A DNA stretch of 48,141 nucleotides, taken from contig CAJVPJ010000081.1 of NCBI GenBank assembly GCA_910592205.1, positions 1 through 48,141 on the forward strand, read 5' to 3'. The position numbers and the translations under genes were made by a program. Below the pieces are notes generated by a model. The model searched no databases and was not told the origin of the DNA. It saw only the letters and a program-made list of their open reading frames with translations. Below, piece by piece: positions 1 through 12,180 of the stretch; positions within the stretch are counted from its first letter, which is position 1; each line of letters starts with the position of its first letter. Source of the stretch: Paraglomus occultum (lineage: Eukaryota; Glomeromycota; Glomeromycetes; Paraglomerales; Paraglomeraceae).

Positions 1-611
1 CTTCATTAACCGAATTTATTAACCAATAAAATTGCATGTTTTAGTTTTAAATGAATACCTCATTTATATCCCACCTCATTTATATCCCCGAAAACTCCTT
101 GCCCCAAAGTCGGGATATAAAAGAGGTATGACTGTATTTTTGTGGATGTTCTGACATTGAATAGAGAATGAGAACAAAGTCCAAATTCTGATCGGTCTCA
201 CCGTTTATACCTGATTTAATTTCAAAAACGGTTATATGGAATTTTGCTCTTATATGGAGGTAAATGTGATTATGCCCGTTCTTCAAAATTATGTTTTTGT
301 TCTTTTATAGCTTATAAATGCATCAGTCCCATAAAATAGTGAGAAGTTCTGGTTCCCTTATTACTATTGGGACAACCCTGTCATACATTTCATACGGCGG
401 TGTTGACATGCTGTCATACTAATGCGATTGACGGATAATCGGGAATGTATTCGGCATATCTTTTTCCACCACCCTATTCGTCAAATTACACTACCTAAAA
501 AAGAAAATAATTTGGCTTGATGCATGTAACAAGTCGGATACACTTTTGAATTGACCATAAAAGCCACCATAAATGTTATTTATAGGCATCGCTGCGCAAC
601 ATGGCTTAGGA
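1..611. other. intergenic flank, no gene seen
   Basis: AT-rich sequence with only short open frames that have no recognisable protein character. No RNA gene or repeat is seen. Its right end is the promoter side of the GDSL esterase gene. Confidence 0.5.
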
Positions 612-617
612 TATAAA
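612..617 (+). promoter_or_regulatory. TATA-like element of the GDSL gene
   Basis: TATAAA lies 40 nt upstream of the ATG at 657. The position fits a core promoter with a short leader, but AT-rich DNA produces such hexamers by chance, so this is suggestive only. Confidence 0.25.
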
Positions 618-656
618 GAAGACAGGTTTCAGCAAACACCCCACTGTGCCGAAACG

Positions 657-2043
657 ATGAAGACAAATAAAAGCGTCCTTATTACATTTGTAATTCTTGT
701 CTCTATTGCTGGCTGTTTGGGTATTCCCATACATAGTCGCGCGGGTGCTTCGAAATTTAACACGATTGTGGTGAGTGGCTGATCAACATCAAAAAATTTT
801 GTTGTTTACTAAACTAAAACTGATAATAATAATTATTATTAAGGCATTCGGTGATAGCACATGTGATAATGGCAACGGAACCTACACGTACCTCAATCAT
901 ACGTATCCTCCTTCCCCACCATACTACAATGGTCGCTACTCAAATGGCCCAGTCTGGGTGGAGTATTTGTCAGATTTATTGAATAGCGCTTTGTACGATT
1001 ATGCGTGGGGCGGAGCAACTAGTGATAACGCCTATGTAACTGGTAAGTAGTATCAAACAGTTTATCGTGATATTGCAACATTATATCAATAGATCATAGG
1101 CAACAGAGTTCATATTCTCGTAAGCTGATCTTTGTGCTATTCTTAACAGGCGTATCAGGCTTTAACTACACTACCGTTGTCGCCAGTGTTATCGATCAGA
1201 TTACAAAAATATATGGACCAAAAGCGTTACAGAATGTAGACTTTGACAAGATATTGTTTGTCATATCGTATCAGGGCAATGATTATGTGAGACTCTTTTA
1301 TCGAAATTAAAAAAGTCGATAATATTCCAACATGGATTAATCAACTTCTCTTTTCATCATCAGTTCGACAATCCAAAAGCAGATCCCCAAGTTGTAGTCT
1401 CCAACTTATCAAGGGCGTGGTCACTTCTTGCATCATACGGGGCCAAACATATCCTAACCAACACCTTCTATGATATCTCCTTGATTCCGTATTCACGTGC
1501 TCTCCCAGCGGCAGATCAGTCCGCGCTTAAAGCAATCAGCGCTGCACACAACGCCGCTCTTGCTACTGCTGCCGATAATTGGAACAAGCAAGGCAATGGT
1601 GCTAAAGTGTCACTATTCCCGCTGGGTGAAGTGCTTGCTGCCCTACAACAACCGCAGACGGCAGCGCAACTTGGAATAACTGATGTCACCAATCCCTGCA
1701 TCACTCACCCTCCAGGTGATACGAATACTATCAACATAGTATGCAAAGGTAAGCGTTGGCGAAAAGAAAATAGTGCAGAAAAATGACTATAGACTTGTAA
1801 AAACATCCATTTTATAAACACTAAATATGCTCATTTGTTTTTCTACTTGTATGTAAATAGATCCATCCAAATTCTTTTTTTGGGATTCGTTCCATCCGGT
1901 AAGTCTTGTTTTGGTTGCAATATTTGGGCAATTTCCTCTGCGATTGGCTAATTTTTCTTAAATTTTACATCGTGTAGTCAACAAAAGTGTATCAGCGATT
2001 GTCGTTTACTTTATACGATTTTGTAACGTATCGTATTCACTAG
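657..2043 (+). CDS. secreted GDSL-type esterase/lipase (SGNH hydrolase), six exons
   Basis: Exons read as 657-770, 844-1042, 1150-1286, 1364-1748, 1861-1898 and 1978-2043. All phases close, giving 312 aa. Residues 1 to about 25 form a hydrophobic signal peptide. Block I is TIVAFGDST with nucleophile Ser43. Block III is QGND (Asn148), and block V is FWDSFHP with the expected Asp287 and His290. All SGNH catalytic blocks are therefore present, so an active hydrolase on ester substrates is expected; the substrate cannot be told from sequence. Sequons NGT, NHT and NYT fit secretion. Introns have GTGAGT, GTAAGT, GTGAGA, GTAAGC and GTAAGT donors. The last two residues of block I (S-T) and Gln before GND depart from the plant-type GDSL/GGND consensus. 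An AATAAA occurs at 2073-2078. The neighbours give no functional hint. Confidence 0.9.
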
Positions 2044-4790
2044 CACAGACAATAGAATTAGAACGAAGCCAAAATAAAGGGACGCATAAGGATTAGGGAT
2101 TTTTGTTTGAAAAAAACGTTCAGAACAAGGATTAATTTTGCAATAACATTACTTAATTTTTGTCATTATATCGATATGTATTAGAAAGCAATTGCTTGCG
2201 TTAATCTGGGTGTAGGTCGAATAAATTCATAAAATATTACATATTCGGTTTAAATGTGCAAGAGGGAAGTTGGGTTTAAGGAATGTTTTTAGCAGAAGAC
2301 CCACTGACATGAATAGAGCCATTAATATCTTTAATATAAAGAGAGTTTTCTATGTGTAAAGTTACGGAATAAACTAGCACGAATGCATGATTTCCGTGTT
2401 GTAAAACAGAAGAACGAAATATTAACATTACGTCATTGATTGAATAATACTATCGGCGCCCTGTTAATTTGTGTAACCCATTGGTTAGTACATAAAATGT
2501 AACCCTGCTAAATTAATCGTGATTGCTTTATTCGGAGTGCTGTCTTCTTCCCTTTCCGTTCAATTTTTTGACATCTTCAACTGTCCATCGCAAGTTCCTA
2601 CGGTCTACACTACCAACACGTTAATGTGCTAGTTACGATATTATTAGATGCGGAAATTATCAGAGTCAACTGGAAGCTTATGAAAGTATGTCATAACCGT
2701 TATGAGCAGTTCGGCTGCATTTAAGGATTTGAATCTTAATATACCTAATTCTGATTAAATGAGAAAGAGCACCGAGTTATGTTGTAGACAACAAAATGCA
2801 AAATATTTCTTAAGTACCACCAATTATACATAGAGTGCTTTCTCTAATTCCCTTTCACAACCTTAAGCCTACAATGGTTTCCTCACCAACGTATATATAC
2901 CGAAAACAAACGTGCCTAGTAAACAACTCTTTGTTTATTGAGTGATTTAGACAGGTAGTAAGTACTATTACTAAATGGTTTAACGTGGCAAGGTGGAATC
3001 CTTTCAGTTTATATTTATTGATTAGTATCCGTTTGTGTGACATTTCGCCATAGTGTATACATATTATGCGCTTGCCCAGTTAGTGAAACGATAAACCGTT
3101 ATTTAAACAGCGCTGATTTCATTGTGAATCTAAACAGCCAATAATAATAAACAGGCTCGCCATCGAAGAATGACGCCATTGAAGACATCTCTTGACTTAT
3201 ACTTTCATTCATAAACCTTTGCAACTACTTCTGCTTTTTTGTCTATCTTCGGCGCATATAAACTATCAAAGTAAACCTAAGAATATGACACTTTGTCTTA
3301 TTATTATCCCAAATAAAGCAAAACTTGCAAATAATTTTTTTTTTCAATGTACATTATTCTTCAACCACAGAATCTCCAGGACAGATTAATTGCTTTCTTA
3401 ATATTAATAGAGTTTAAAAAAAATTAAAGAAATTAGATATACAAGATATTACGGCAAATTACATAGTAAATAATATCGATATTCCCAAAATGTGGTAAAC
3501 AATTAAGGGAAAAACATCGGCCAATAAATTAATAGTTAGTTTTGAGGGTATTTATTATAATATTAACATTAGAAAAAAGTATCGAAACTAGTAACACTTG
3601 AAAAAGCAAATCATCGTTGACATGTGAATAGTATTCTAATTATAACACTATATTATATATTATATACTCGATTAGCTCATTGCAGTGACAGCTTAGCAAG
3701 CAAACCAGTATATTATCAAACATATATTCTTTTACTAAACTTATTAACCAAGTGCAACCCCTGAAACATTAGTGGTTAAATATACCAGTCAATAAAATAA
3801 TAAACCGTTATTTTTTTTTTGAACATCGATTGTTGGAGATTGCAAATGGAAATTTAAAAAGATAATCTTTAGCACTTTAAACAAAGTTTGCATAGACAAC
3901 CGACAAAACGCGGATATAGAAACTCTTGGAACAATTATGTAATAATTAGAAGCGTAAAGCTTTTTTTGAGGAGAAACAATTGCCAAATTAATTGCTTATT
4001 GATAAATTGTCTTTTTTTGGCCATTCAGGAGTAGTCGTTTGATCAACATATAAAACCATATTGGCGCAAGTGTTAAGAAAGAGGTTATGCGTATAAGCGC
4101 AAATGTCTCACTGGAATAGCGTGTTGTGTTGTATGTGTGAATTATGTTTCCTCGCGAGCAGCAATTATGACACAAGTTATTAACCATGTCACTCATAATT
4201 ACAGAGGAAGGAATTCCACGATTAGGTGCATTTGGGGTGGGATAATTAAGAATTATGGAAGGGTCGCATCCTATGTTGAGCAGGCATTTATAAATACTTA
4301 ACTAGTAATATGTCGATATGTGTCAGATTTATTCTAATTATTCAACATAATGAGTACAAACGGTCAGCATATGCCACAAAAATTATTATCAAAGTAGCGA
4401 ATCGTTGTAAAGCATTTTGAAATTATGCTGGGTCGACATCATAAAATACATTCGCCCTTCCCAAAAAAGTCAGTCCGACAAACATGCATTCATATGTATT
4501 CTAACACGTGAAACACAACGGTGTACAATCCGTCAATTTTTAACATCTCTCTCTTTTAGGATGGTCCCGGGGACGTGGATGAATATTTGGTTAAATTAGA
4601 ACAACTCGCATTCATATGGAACGTCGATATATATAATACAATGTCATTGTGTATGTCGGAAAATACTTGTCAGCACGGAAGACTTTGGTCGTTTCCCTGT
4701 CTATATAGAAAAGACGTCTAGACGACGCTCTTGAAATATAATGATAATAATAATAATATAGTAATAATAATTAAATCGCAATTAACATAC
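2044..4790. other. 2.7 kb intergenic region
   Basis: After the polyadenylation-like AATAAA at 2073 there is no frame over 70 codons with protein-like content. The sequence holds poly-A/T runs and a trinucleotide ATA/AAT stretch near 4740-4770. No tRNA or transposon hallmark is seen. Confidence 0.5.
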
Positions 4791-4854
4791 TAGTAGTCTT
4801 ACAACCAACTCTCACACCTCACTCATACACATTAGTCTCACTTCCCCAGCTAAA
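4791..4854 (+). promoter_or_regulatory. G-poor 5' leader of the 1077-residue gene
   Basis: The 64 nt before the ATG at 4855 contain almost no G and are rich in CTCAC/CACA, giving an unstructured leader. CCCCAG directly before CTAAAATG could be a 3' splice site, so a 5'UTR intron is possible. Confidence 0.35.
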
Positions 4855-7800
4855 ATGCACAAATTCACAAAGAAAGACCCTAGCCAAATCTCCAACATGC
4901 GACGACAGTCACCCGCAGAGGATATCTTACATCAATATTTCGTATCATCATACTTTCGCACTTCGCTCGGTTTTCCTCAACTAAAAAAGAAATTCCGGCG
5001 TCAAGAAAAACCAAAAACATTTTCATCCCCAACACCATTAACATACACCGCTTCAGACTCAAAAGCTGTCTCGCCAGATACATCAATGACGAACGCGAAA
5101 CTTACTGGTGGAAACAATCCACAAAATATCTTTATACAGAACACTTTTTCGCCCTCAATATCACCCGACGACGTTCAAGAAAACAAGGAGGAACCACCAA
5201 ACAATGTCAATGGATTCTACTTCATACGACGATCAGAGACAAATAATCTGGCGCTTCAAACACCTGCTACAAATCGTCGTAACAACACAGCATATCATAT
5301 AAGTGAAGTAATGTATTACAACAGAAACATGCGCAAAGATGCTAATGACCTCTGTAGGAAAGACTCTATATCATTTGAGTCAGATTCTTACTCTAAACGT
5401 TCGCAACCACCCGTCTCTGTACCGACTATAGTCGTACAGCGTGCTTCTACTACAGAATCATTACACTCGTTATCGTCCTATAATTTATCTACGCCCAACA
5501 CGGCACATGATGGAGAGAATCATAGGGGTGTGATTGAGAATAAGGTTATGAATGCTTATGGGGAAGTCCAAAACCTGAGCGAAGGCTCAGCGATACAGCA
5601 TTCAACGACAGACTCTAGTCATGTTAATAAAGAAGGGGAAAGTTCTACGACGTCTAATGTTATACCTAATGCTTCCGCAAACGATCACCCGTATCCCGCA
5701 TATCCTATCTTGGATAATGGTCGTCAGACGTTAGATAAATCATCTTCTATTGACTATTCCATGCATGATCAAGCTACTCCTAATATCGATGAGGCCAAAT
5801 ACACTTTCTTGTCATCTTTATTCAACGATTCTGGCTCAAATGACCCTGCGGTAACAAAGCCATCCTCTAATTCAAACACGATCCAGCCGGCAAATACCCA
5901 CTCAGGCAATCAACTGGTAAACAACCCTTCGTACGCGCCAACTCCAAATGAATGGAAATATTCTAATGGTCCTTATGACGCCCAGTATCAGTCACATGCC
6001 GGGGGTTCTGTCATGCAAAGACATAACACGAATTTATCGAAAGAGCGCCCAGAGGAAATTACCATGTTTGAGGATACTGAAGATATTGTCACTGAAAATG
6101 GCATATTCGATAGCTACGATGATGACAATTATAATGATAATGAGACATCTGCATCTGCTGCACCATTCATACAATATCAGTTAACGACTTATTCAGTTAC
6201 GTCCGTATCGAGGAGCGACGGTACCGACAATGATGCAAACAGCGCCAACGAAATCAGGGATAGCAATATCGGCCGCGATAATGAAAACATTAACGCGCAT
6301 CCAGGATCTTTGCCATCAAATACCCAACCATTCGAACAAGGTGGCAAGACGCACCCGAAGCCTCCGCCTCCACCGATGTCATTAACTGATATATTGATTG
6401 CAAACGGCCAAATAGATGTCGCTAACCAAGCCCTTGCTGTTCGCAGAGCCAATGCGTTTCCAGAACCAGAATCGCCCAAATCGCCGACACGAAAATTTGG
6501 TTTAAACAAACTCAAAAAGATGCCCAAAATCTCGCAACCAGTACTTGTCTCCAGTACTTCCAATATCAAAACGGTTCCCATCGTACACCTGAATCCAGAA
6601 GAGGACTCAAAGGCCTCCTCCAACAAACTTCAAATTGATGCTACCGGAATAACCAGGTCCATAAAAAAGTTCAAAGAAGTATTCGCACAAGATGAACATA
6701 AACGCACCTTGAACATCTCGGAACCAGAAGTGTTAATGACGCCATCTCTATGTAAATACTTTTCGGAAGAAACTCTTAGAAGACGATTTCATATCGATAC
6801 CCCATTTCCAGTATATGGGATGGAGCCGGCAGGTGAAAAGTCGCAAGGGCAATTTGCGAAGGGCTTTGTTACAACTACTGCGATTGAGCAGGGGAAGCAT
6901 AGAATACGCGACAAACAGTTACCAGACCTACCTCAAACATATAATAACACGGTACCACAAGGTAAGAATCCCGGCGAACCTCTATGTGATATCAACTCTA
7001 TCAAGCATCACGCGGAAAATGTTAAGAGATTCGTGTCGGTTCCCCAAAAGGAGAAAACGATATGGAACCTTAACTCATCAGAGAATACCGATCTGGTAGA
7101 AGAAGAAGAAGAACAAATAACAGCTAGTCGAAATTATTCGCTTCGTACTCCTCCTACTACACCCGTTAGCCCAAGTTTCACAATAACCAATGAGTCAACT
7201 TTCGGGCGTGCATTTTCGCCGAATCAACCCGCGTTTAGCGAAACAGACGAAAAGGATGATGCTCCTCGTCGGAAAACCGAGTCTACCGTTGCCTCAAAGA
7301 TCTTTTCTGCACTTAACAACTTTGCTGATCGAAATGCCACTACTAAATACGAATATGATCTTTCGGATAAAGTAGAACGTCGCGTAAGCGACAAACGTGG
7401 GCATGGCGCTAATGCCAGTAAGGATGGTAAGAGACGTAGGCGGTCTTTTGTTAAAAATACGATAATTGTCACGCAACGTCCGGAGGATACGCAAGAATCA
7501 CCTGAAACAGATTCCAGTTATGGTAATGCAAATAACAATAACAGAATCACTATCGGTTCTCAAGGTCGTAAATGGCTCGTGGAACAATGCGTGACTAAAA
7601 ATACTCCTACTACCAAGACTACAAACCAAGTTGCAATGAACACTGAAGAGAAGGATTCTGTAGATGACCATCGAATGAAGTCCACTCCCGAGAGTTTTTA
7701 TGCAGAAAGTTTGTACGATTTGTATCAGTATGCCGAGGAAAGAAGAGATTCCGCTGGATTTTCTTCAGCGTCACCGCAAGGTCATGACGAAACTAATGAT

Positions 7801-8088
7801 ATTTGGAGAGTTGTTAACGGTCTTCGTTTGAGTTCACACGTTTCCCAGGACAATCGTGATGCTTACCAGAAGGATGCTGCAAGTATCGATCGTGATACAT
7901 ACTATATGACTAAGAGGGATGAAGATGTCGCTAGTTTTTATCGCAATGACTCATATCGCTCTACATTTACTCCACCGCCGCTTAGACCTGTTGTCAAGCC
8001 GCATTCACCTGCTTCTAATACAATGTCAAGTGATTATTTTCTACCCAAACTTGGAACTCTTTACGGATCGGGGACAACGCGAGTTTAG
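4855..8088 (+). CDS. large intrinsically disordered protein, unknown function
   Basis: One uninterrupted frame of 1077 codons starting at ATG 4855. The composition is Ser/Thr/Asn/Asp/Pro-rich with long disordered stretches. Visible segments: an N-terminal basic patch after SYFRTSLGFPQ (about residues 33-55); an acidic run near 405-440; a proline run PKPPPPP near 501 followed by a short helical-looking SLTDILIANGQIDVANQAL; SPKSP-type phosphosite-like motifs near 543; a basic KLKKMPK; a structured-looking RFHIDTPFPVYGMEP near 640; EEEEE near 746; and GKRRRRSF near 860, which could be a nuclear localisation signal. No catalytic domain or membrane segment is recognised. Such proteins in fungi are often scaffolds of polarity or signalling complexes, but that is only a guess. 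AATAAA occurs at 8414-8419. The gene is clearly real because a random frame of this length is not expected. Confidence 0.85.
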   Translation: MHKFTKKDPSQISNMRRQSPAEDILHQYFVSSYFRTSLGFPQLKKKFRRQEKPKTFSSPTPLTYTASDSKAVSPDTSMTNAKLTGGNNPQNIFIQNTFSPSISPDDVQENKEEPPNNVNGFYFIRRSETNNLALQTPATNRRNNTAYHISEVMYYNRNMRKDANDLCRKDSISFESDSYSKRSQPPVSVPTIVVQRASTTESLHSLSSYNLSTPNTAHDGENHRGVIENKVMNAYGEVQNLSEGSAIQHSTTDSSHVNKEGESSTTSNVIPNASANDHPYPAYPILDNGRQTLDKSSSIDYSMHDQATPNIDEAKYTFLSSLFNDSGSNDPAVTKPSSNSNTIQPANTHSGNQLVNNPSYAPTPNEWKYSNGPYDAQYQSHAGGSVMQRHNTNLSKERPEEITMFEDTEDIVTENGIFDSYDDDNYNDNETSASAAPFIQYQLTTYSVTSVSRSDGTDNDANSANEIRDSNIGRDNENINAHPGSLPSNTQPFEQGGKTHPKPPPPPMSLTDILIANGQIDVANQALAVRRANAFPEPESPKSPTRKFGLNKLKKMPKISQPVLVSSTSNIKTVPIVHLNPEEDSKASSNKLQIDATGITRSIKKFKEVFAQDEHKRTLNISEPEVLMTPSLCKYFSEETLRRRFHIDTPFPVYGMEPAGEKSQGQFAKGFVTTTAIEQGKHRIRDKQLPDLPQTYNNTVPQGKNPGEPLCDINSIKHHAENVKRFVSVPQKEKTIWNLNSSENTDLVEEEEEQITASRNYSLRTPPTTPVSPSFTITNESTFGRAFSPNQPAFSETDEKDDAPRRKTESTVASKIFSALNNFADRNATTKYEYDLSDKVERRVSDKRGHGANASKDGKRRRRSFVKNTIIVTQRPEDTQESPETDSSYGNANNNNRITIGSQGRKWLVEQCVTKNTPTTKTTNQVAMNTEEKDSVDDHRMKSTPESFYAESLYDLYQYAEERRDSAGFSSASPQGHDETNDIWRVVNGLRLSSHVSQDNRDAYQKDAASIDRDTYYMTKRDEDVASFYRNDSYRSTFTPPPLRPVVKPHSPASNTMSSDYFLPKLGTLYGSGTTRV

Positions 8089-10261
8089 GTGATGCTGAGG
8101 GGATCGACAAGAATTCCCCAAAGGCGGGGACATTTCTATGATAATTCTAGTTTGAAAATCAAGTGTAACTCTGGGTGGTGCGGCAAAAGTAGTCAATTAA
8201 TATGAAGCGAGCCGATTGCGCGAGCGGATATCTTTTGTAATAATTAATACTAATATTAATATTTACTTTTATCAATTTTCAAATAATTATGATATTTCAG
8301 GTTGTAGCGACCTGTATGGAAGTAGTATTTAACGTATCTGCTTATATATGCATGTGTAAGCTTTATTGTAATTGACCATTAAATATTAGGTAGAAAGCTG
8401 TGCTTTCTTCTGTAATAAAGTCATACTACCCTAATAAAGGGGGGATCGTGAATACAACCCTGCTGTTATATGTTTATTGGCGATGATTTGTTATTATATC
8501 GTCTAATGAATATTTGTCGTACTATCAGGTTAAGCAGATTCAAAGAGATTATATGCGTGTCATTTAATTTCTTTGATCGGTCATAAGACAAGAGTACAGT
8601 ATTATGAGATTGAGAAGTACTTCCTTCGATCGCGTGAAAGGTAGCATAATATATAAATAGAATTGTGTCATTCGACTATTTTAGTTTATTAGAATTTTCC
8701 TTTTTTAAGTCAAATGTTTTACGTTTAGCACGTTTACAGACTCTTTTCTTCAATAGGGACTAAAATGGTATTGTTACAACAACCCCGCATATCTTAAAAC
8801 TGGCGTAACATTATCAATTACATGCTTTACGTATAATGCTATAAATACACAACATGTGTTGAGTTTGGAAAAGTCATATACTGGTCGGAAATTTCCAAAT
8901 TGGGGTAATACGCGACTTTTATCGCGCCGACTCGGGTTTCTTATCACATACCATTCGTTTTACCAAAGGCATATATAAAATAGTTTTATTTATAGCTATC
9001 CGTTCATTCACGCACAAAAACAAGTATCTGTCTCTGTCAATACCACACAAGGTAAAATCTGAATGCGAAAACCAAACAACCTTTTTAGCAGTCTCTCAAC
9101 AGAACGAATATCTTAACACAAGTATTTGCTTGGCTTCGATTAATCGACGCCTTGTCATACTGGTCAAGTTTAAATTTACTCTCAAAGTACGTTAATATAT
9201 GGTGTTTGGTTCAATCTTCAACGATACTACGTAAACATACGACAGACATATTCAATGCGCTTGCATTATTTCGATGCATCGTTATTGACTAAACATGAGA
9301 TAGACATTCCATACTGGATAGTAGAACTATTAGGACACTTTTCTGAGTTGTTTGTACAAGAATTCCCTTTTTTTCACTCAATTATTACTATCTCCATGGC
9401 TTTCAACGGATGTTGGCACGTCCATTATATTGTCACCAAAAAAGTGGCTTATAATTTTTAAAAAATTGATTGCGCTAATTTTTGCGTTAAAGAATTAAAT
9501 AATGATGGCTGGGATAATCTTAGACAGTGTTGAATATTATTAGTAAACTTGAACTCAAACCCATTTATTGTAAGGAAATAATTAAGACTGGATATTGAAG
9601 GACTTTAAAAAAAAGAGAGGGATAGTAATATAATTACATGCACCACGAAATTATTCGGCAAGTCACATAATACAAGGCTAGAACTAAATGGGTAGGCCAT
9701 TATCGGTTTCACTGTGGCCTCAAAGTTTGCATTGACAGCGGTTTGCAGAATACTGAGCAAATATCAATTTCCGGACCAGGATTGGTCTATTGAGCCCTTA
9801 TTATTATAATTAGATGTTCTTGATGTGACTAATTGAGGAGCAAAAGTTAAACTTTGACGGAAACAATTTGAAGATGGTTCTATTAGTTAGGCAAAGATCC
9901 ATGTATTGTCGTATCTGAGAAGTGTTGGTGTGTATGGAGGGAGAAGTGTAGCAGTGGCTATTTTTGGTAGCAACAGCGAGGTGGTTAAAAAACCCTATAA
10001 TTTAGAATAGTTACTACTGCACGGCGTCGCCGGAAAATCCGTGTCAGGCGCAAAATATTGTCGATTTTCAGTGTCAGTACAAACGCTATAACTAGCTTTG
10101 GATTTATTCGTTCTTAGTCATTTTCGCAACGAGCATTTTTGTTTCAGAAAAATTCATGCGTTGAAACGAAAGATAAGATTTTTTTTAATCTACTGAATAT
10201 TATTTAAAGTTAAATTATTCTTTTTCTTTTATCGTTGAAATATTAATTAACTGGATATGCA
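8089..10261. other. start of an 8.2 kb gene-poor region
   Basis: It begins with the probable 3'UTR of the upstream gene. A promoter-like TATATAAA near 8970 precedes a CA-rich leader-like stretch (about 9010-9070), but no coding frame follows that I can support. The 68-codon frame at 9255-9461 has no protein-like features. Confidence 0.4.
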
Positions 10262-10360
10262 TATAAAAACGGCTCCCGTAAATCTGCAAGGTTCTGGCAT
10301 AAACGGTTCATTAAGCTGTAGCGACTGATATATAAACGGCTCATTTCGGCTGTAAAATAT
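10262..10360. repeat. three diverged direct repeats, about 35 bp apart
   Basis: A motif close to ATAAACGGCTCATTNNGCTGTA recurs near 10262, 10299 and 10335. The second and third copies agree at about 17 of 22 positions; the first is shorter. No coding potential is seen. It may be a decayed tandem repeat or a clustered binding site. Confidence 0.4.
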
Positions 10361-10704
10361 TCATTGATCAATTACGCGAATAGCGAAACGAGAGTCTATA
10401 ATTAATATTGTAAACGATTATGGTTTAATTAGTTCAAAATAGGCAAATGACGCTTACCCCGACTAGTCAACATACCAATCGAAGATCGCGCTATATTAAA
10501 TTAGAATAATTATCATGGTGCCCTTATTTGGATACGAGTACGGGGAGGTACGTCGTATGGGGAGTAAAGAAGCGCGCACATTAAATAATTAAGTTAGGTC
10601 ACTTGTAATTTTAGATTTTGTCGCAAAAGCACTCACTGAAATAAGGGCGGTGAGCTGAGGTTAAATTAAAAGTGTCGGCGAACACACTACGCGAAAGATT
10701 ATCG

Positions 10705-10723
10705 CTCTCTCTCTCTCTCTCTC
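10705..10723. repeat. (CT)n dinucleotide tract
   Basis: Nine and a half uninterrupted CT units. Confidence 0.9.
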
Positions 10724-11094
10724 AACCCGATTGCCGACAGCTACAAAATTATTAGATGCTAGTAATTTGCGGGTATATTGTGAAAATAGTAAATTAAATT
10801 TTATGCTACCTGAACACACTAAATTCAAGTTTTATTTTGGATTGATTAAAAACTATATCGCAAAGCGACTATAGTATGTAGATTGTGTGAATCATATTGT
10901 TGAAATTTTGACTCGAAAAGTTCTAATTATAATTATAACAATTGTTTGTTAATTTAATTAAGCTCTTATCTGTATATGTTATGTACTTTATCTAATTCAA
11001 TGTAAAACTTTCTTTGTCGAAGCATATTCTGAGGTTATTAAAAAGTAACATTAAAGCTCTATCTATTTTATGTTTAAATACGTAGTATTAACAC

Positions 11095-12180
11095 CATCTC
11101 CATAGAGTACAAAAGGCAAGAATATATTATAAAAATATTTGTTTATTTGTCAGAACATTACTTGTCCCAACCAGCATAAAATATGACAGACACCAAATAA
11201 GTATAAAAAGTGCTAGATGACATGATTCATATGAATATGAACACAACATAAACATTGCTCCACAAACAACCATTCTGTAAACTTTTTCTCTTGACAAATT
11301 GATTTTCTAATTCAGTTTTTATAGTAATATTCAGAGTCTCCTAGTTTTTTGTTTTTTATGGTGCCATCAAATTGGTTGTTTTTGTGGATTTTTACCACTT
11401 TTGTAGTTCAAATCTGGGGGAAAGTATAGTTAAAATTCTGATTCACAAAGTTGATTATTAATATTAAACCAGATTGCTACCTCTTCACATTTCTTAGTAA
11501 CTTCTAATAGCAATCACAGCAATCAATTTTTTTTTTGCATAATTTTTTTCAAGTTTCTTGGTCAACAGCATTGATGTCATTCAAATAAGTGTTTTTGGTA
11601 GAAATAATCAATTATCTGTTTCTTTTAAACAGTAGTATTTGGTTGCAGAACTTGATTAACGTTTCTGCTTGTTCGAGCCAAATAAGTGTGATGATAAGCA
11701 ACATGTTTTATATTCACATGTATACGTAGAAGTAATATGCATTTTTCCCCACCAGATAGTGTTTGAGTGTTTAATCAGTTTAGTTACTGCCAATGGTATA
11801 TTTTTTATATAGATATGAAACATGTTATTATGCAGTATCAGTTTTCATCTCAATCAATTTGGAATTGTAGTCATGTTTGCCATGTATTAATAAAAATTTA
11901 ATCCATGGAGCCACAATTGTGCCACTGAAACAAAGCTTCCCAATATGTTATCAGTGTTTTCTCAACCACACCAGCCATGTTGATCAAACATTCAGTTTGC
12001 CTGGCTTTTGTTGCAGTCTACTCCCTATATGTTAATTGACTTGGAAAAAAAGGTCTCATCCGAACTATATGATATCATGTCCAATTTGGAAATTTATTTG
12101 AAAGGGTTAGATGAGATAGTTTAGAAAATTCCCAGTCCTTTTTTTTTTTTTTGCCAGCAGGTAAGGGGCCAAACAACTAT
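11095..12180. repeat. CpG-depleted block, probable decayed transposon or repeat
   Basis: Reading base by base I find no CpG between about 11093 and 11659, then a handful near 11660-11726, one at 12060-12061, and otherwise none to about 12200. The flanks carry CpG at a normal rate. The block is rich in TpG and CpA. This is the mark of long-term cytosine methylation and deamination, which in fungi usually targets transposable elements. On the minus strand, around 12040-11830, short protein-like frames interrupted by stops are visible, and the segment 11981-12019 recurs at 44.5-44.65 kb. The element family is not recognised. Confidence 0.55.

Noticed and set aside
6189-6626. 145-codon minus-strand frame within the 1077-residue gene
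   Set aside because: Lies wholly inside a larger coding frame and has no protein-like features.
9255-9461. 68-codon frame in the gene-poor region
   Set aside because: No homology or splice context; length expected by chance.
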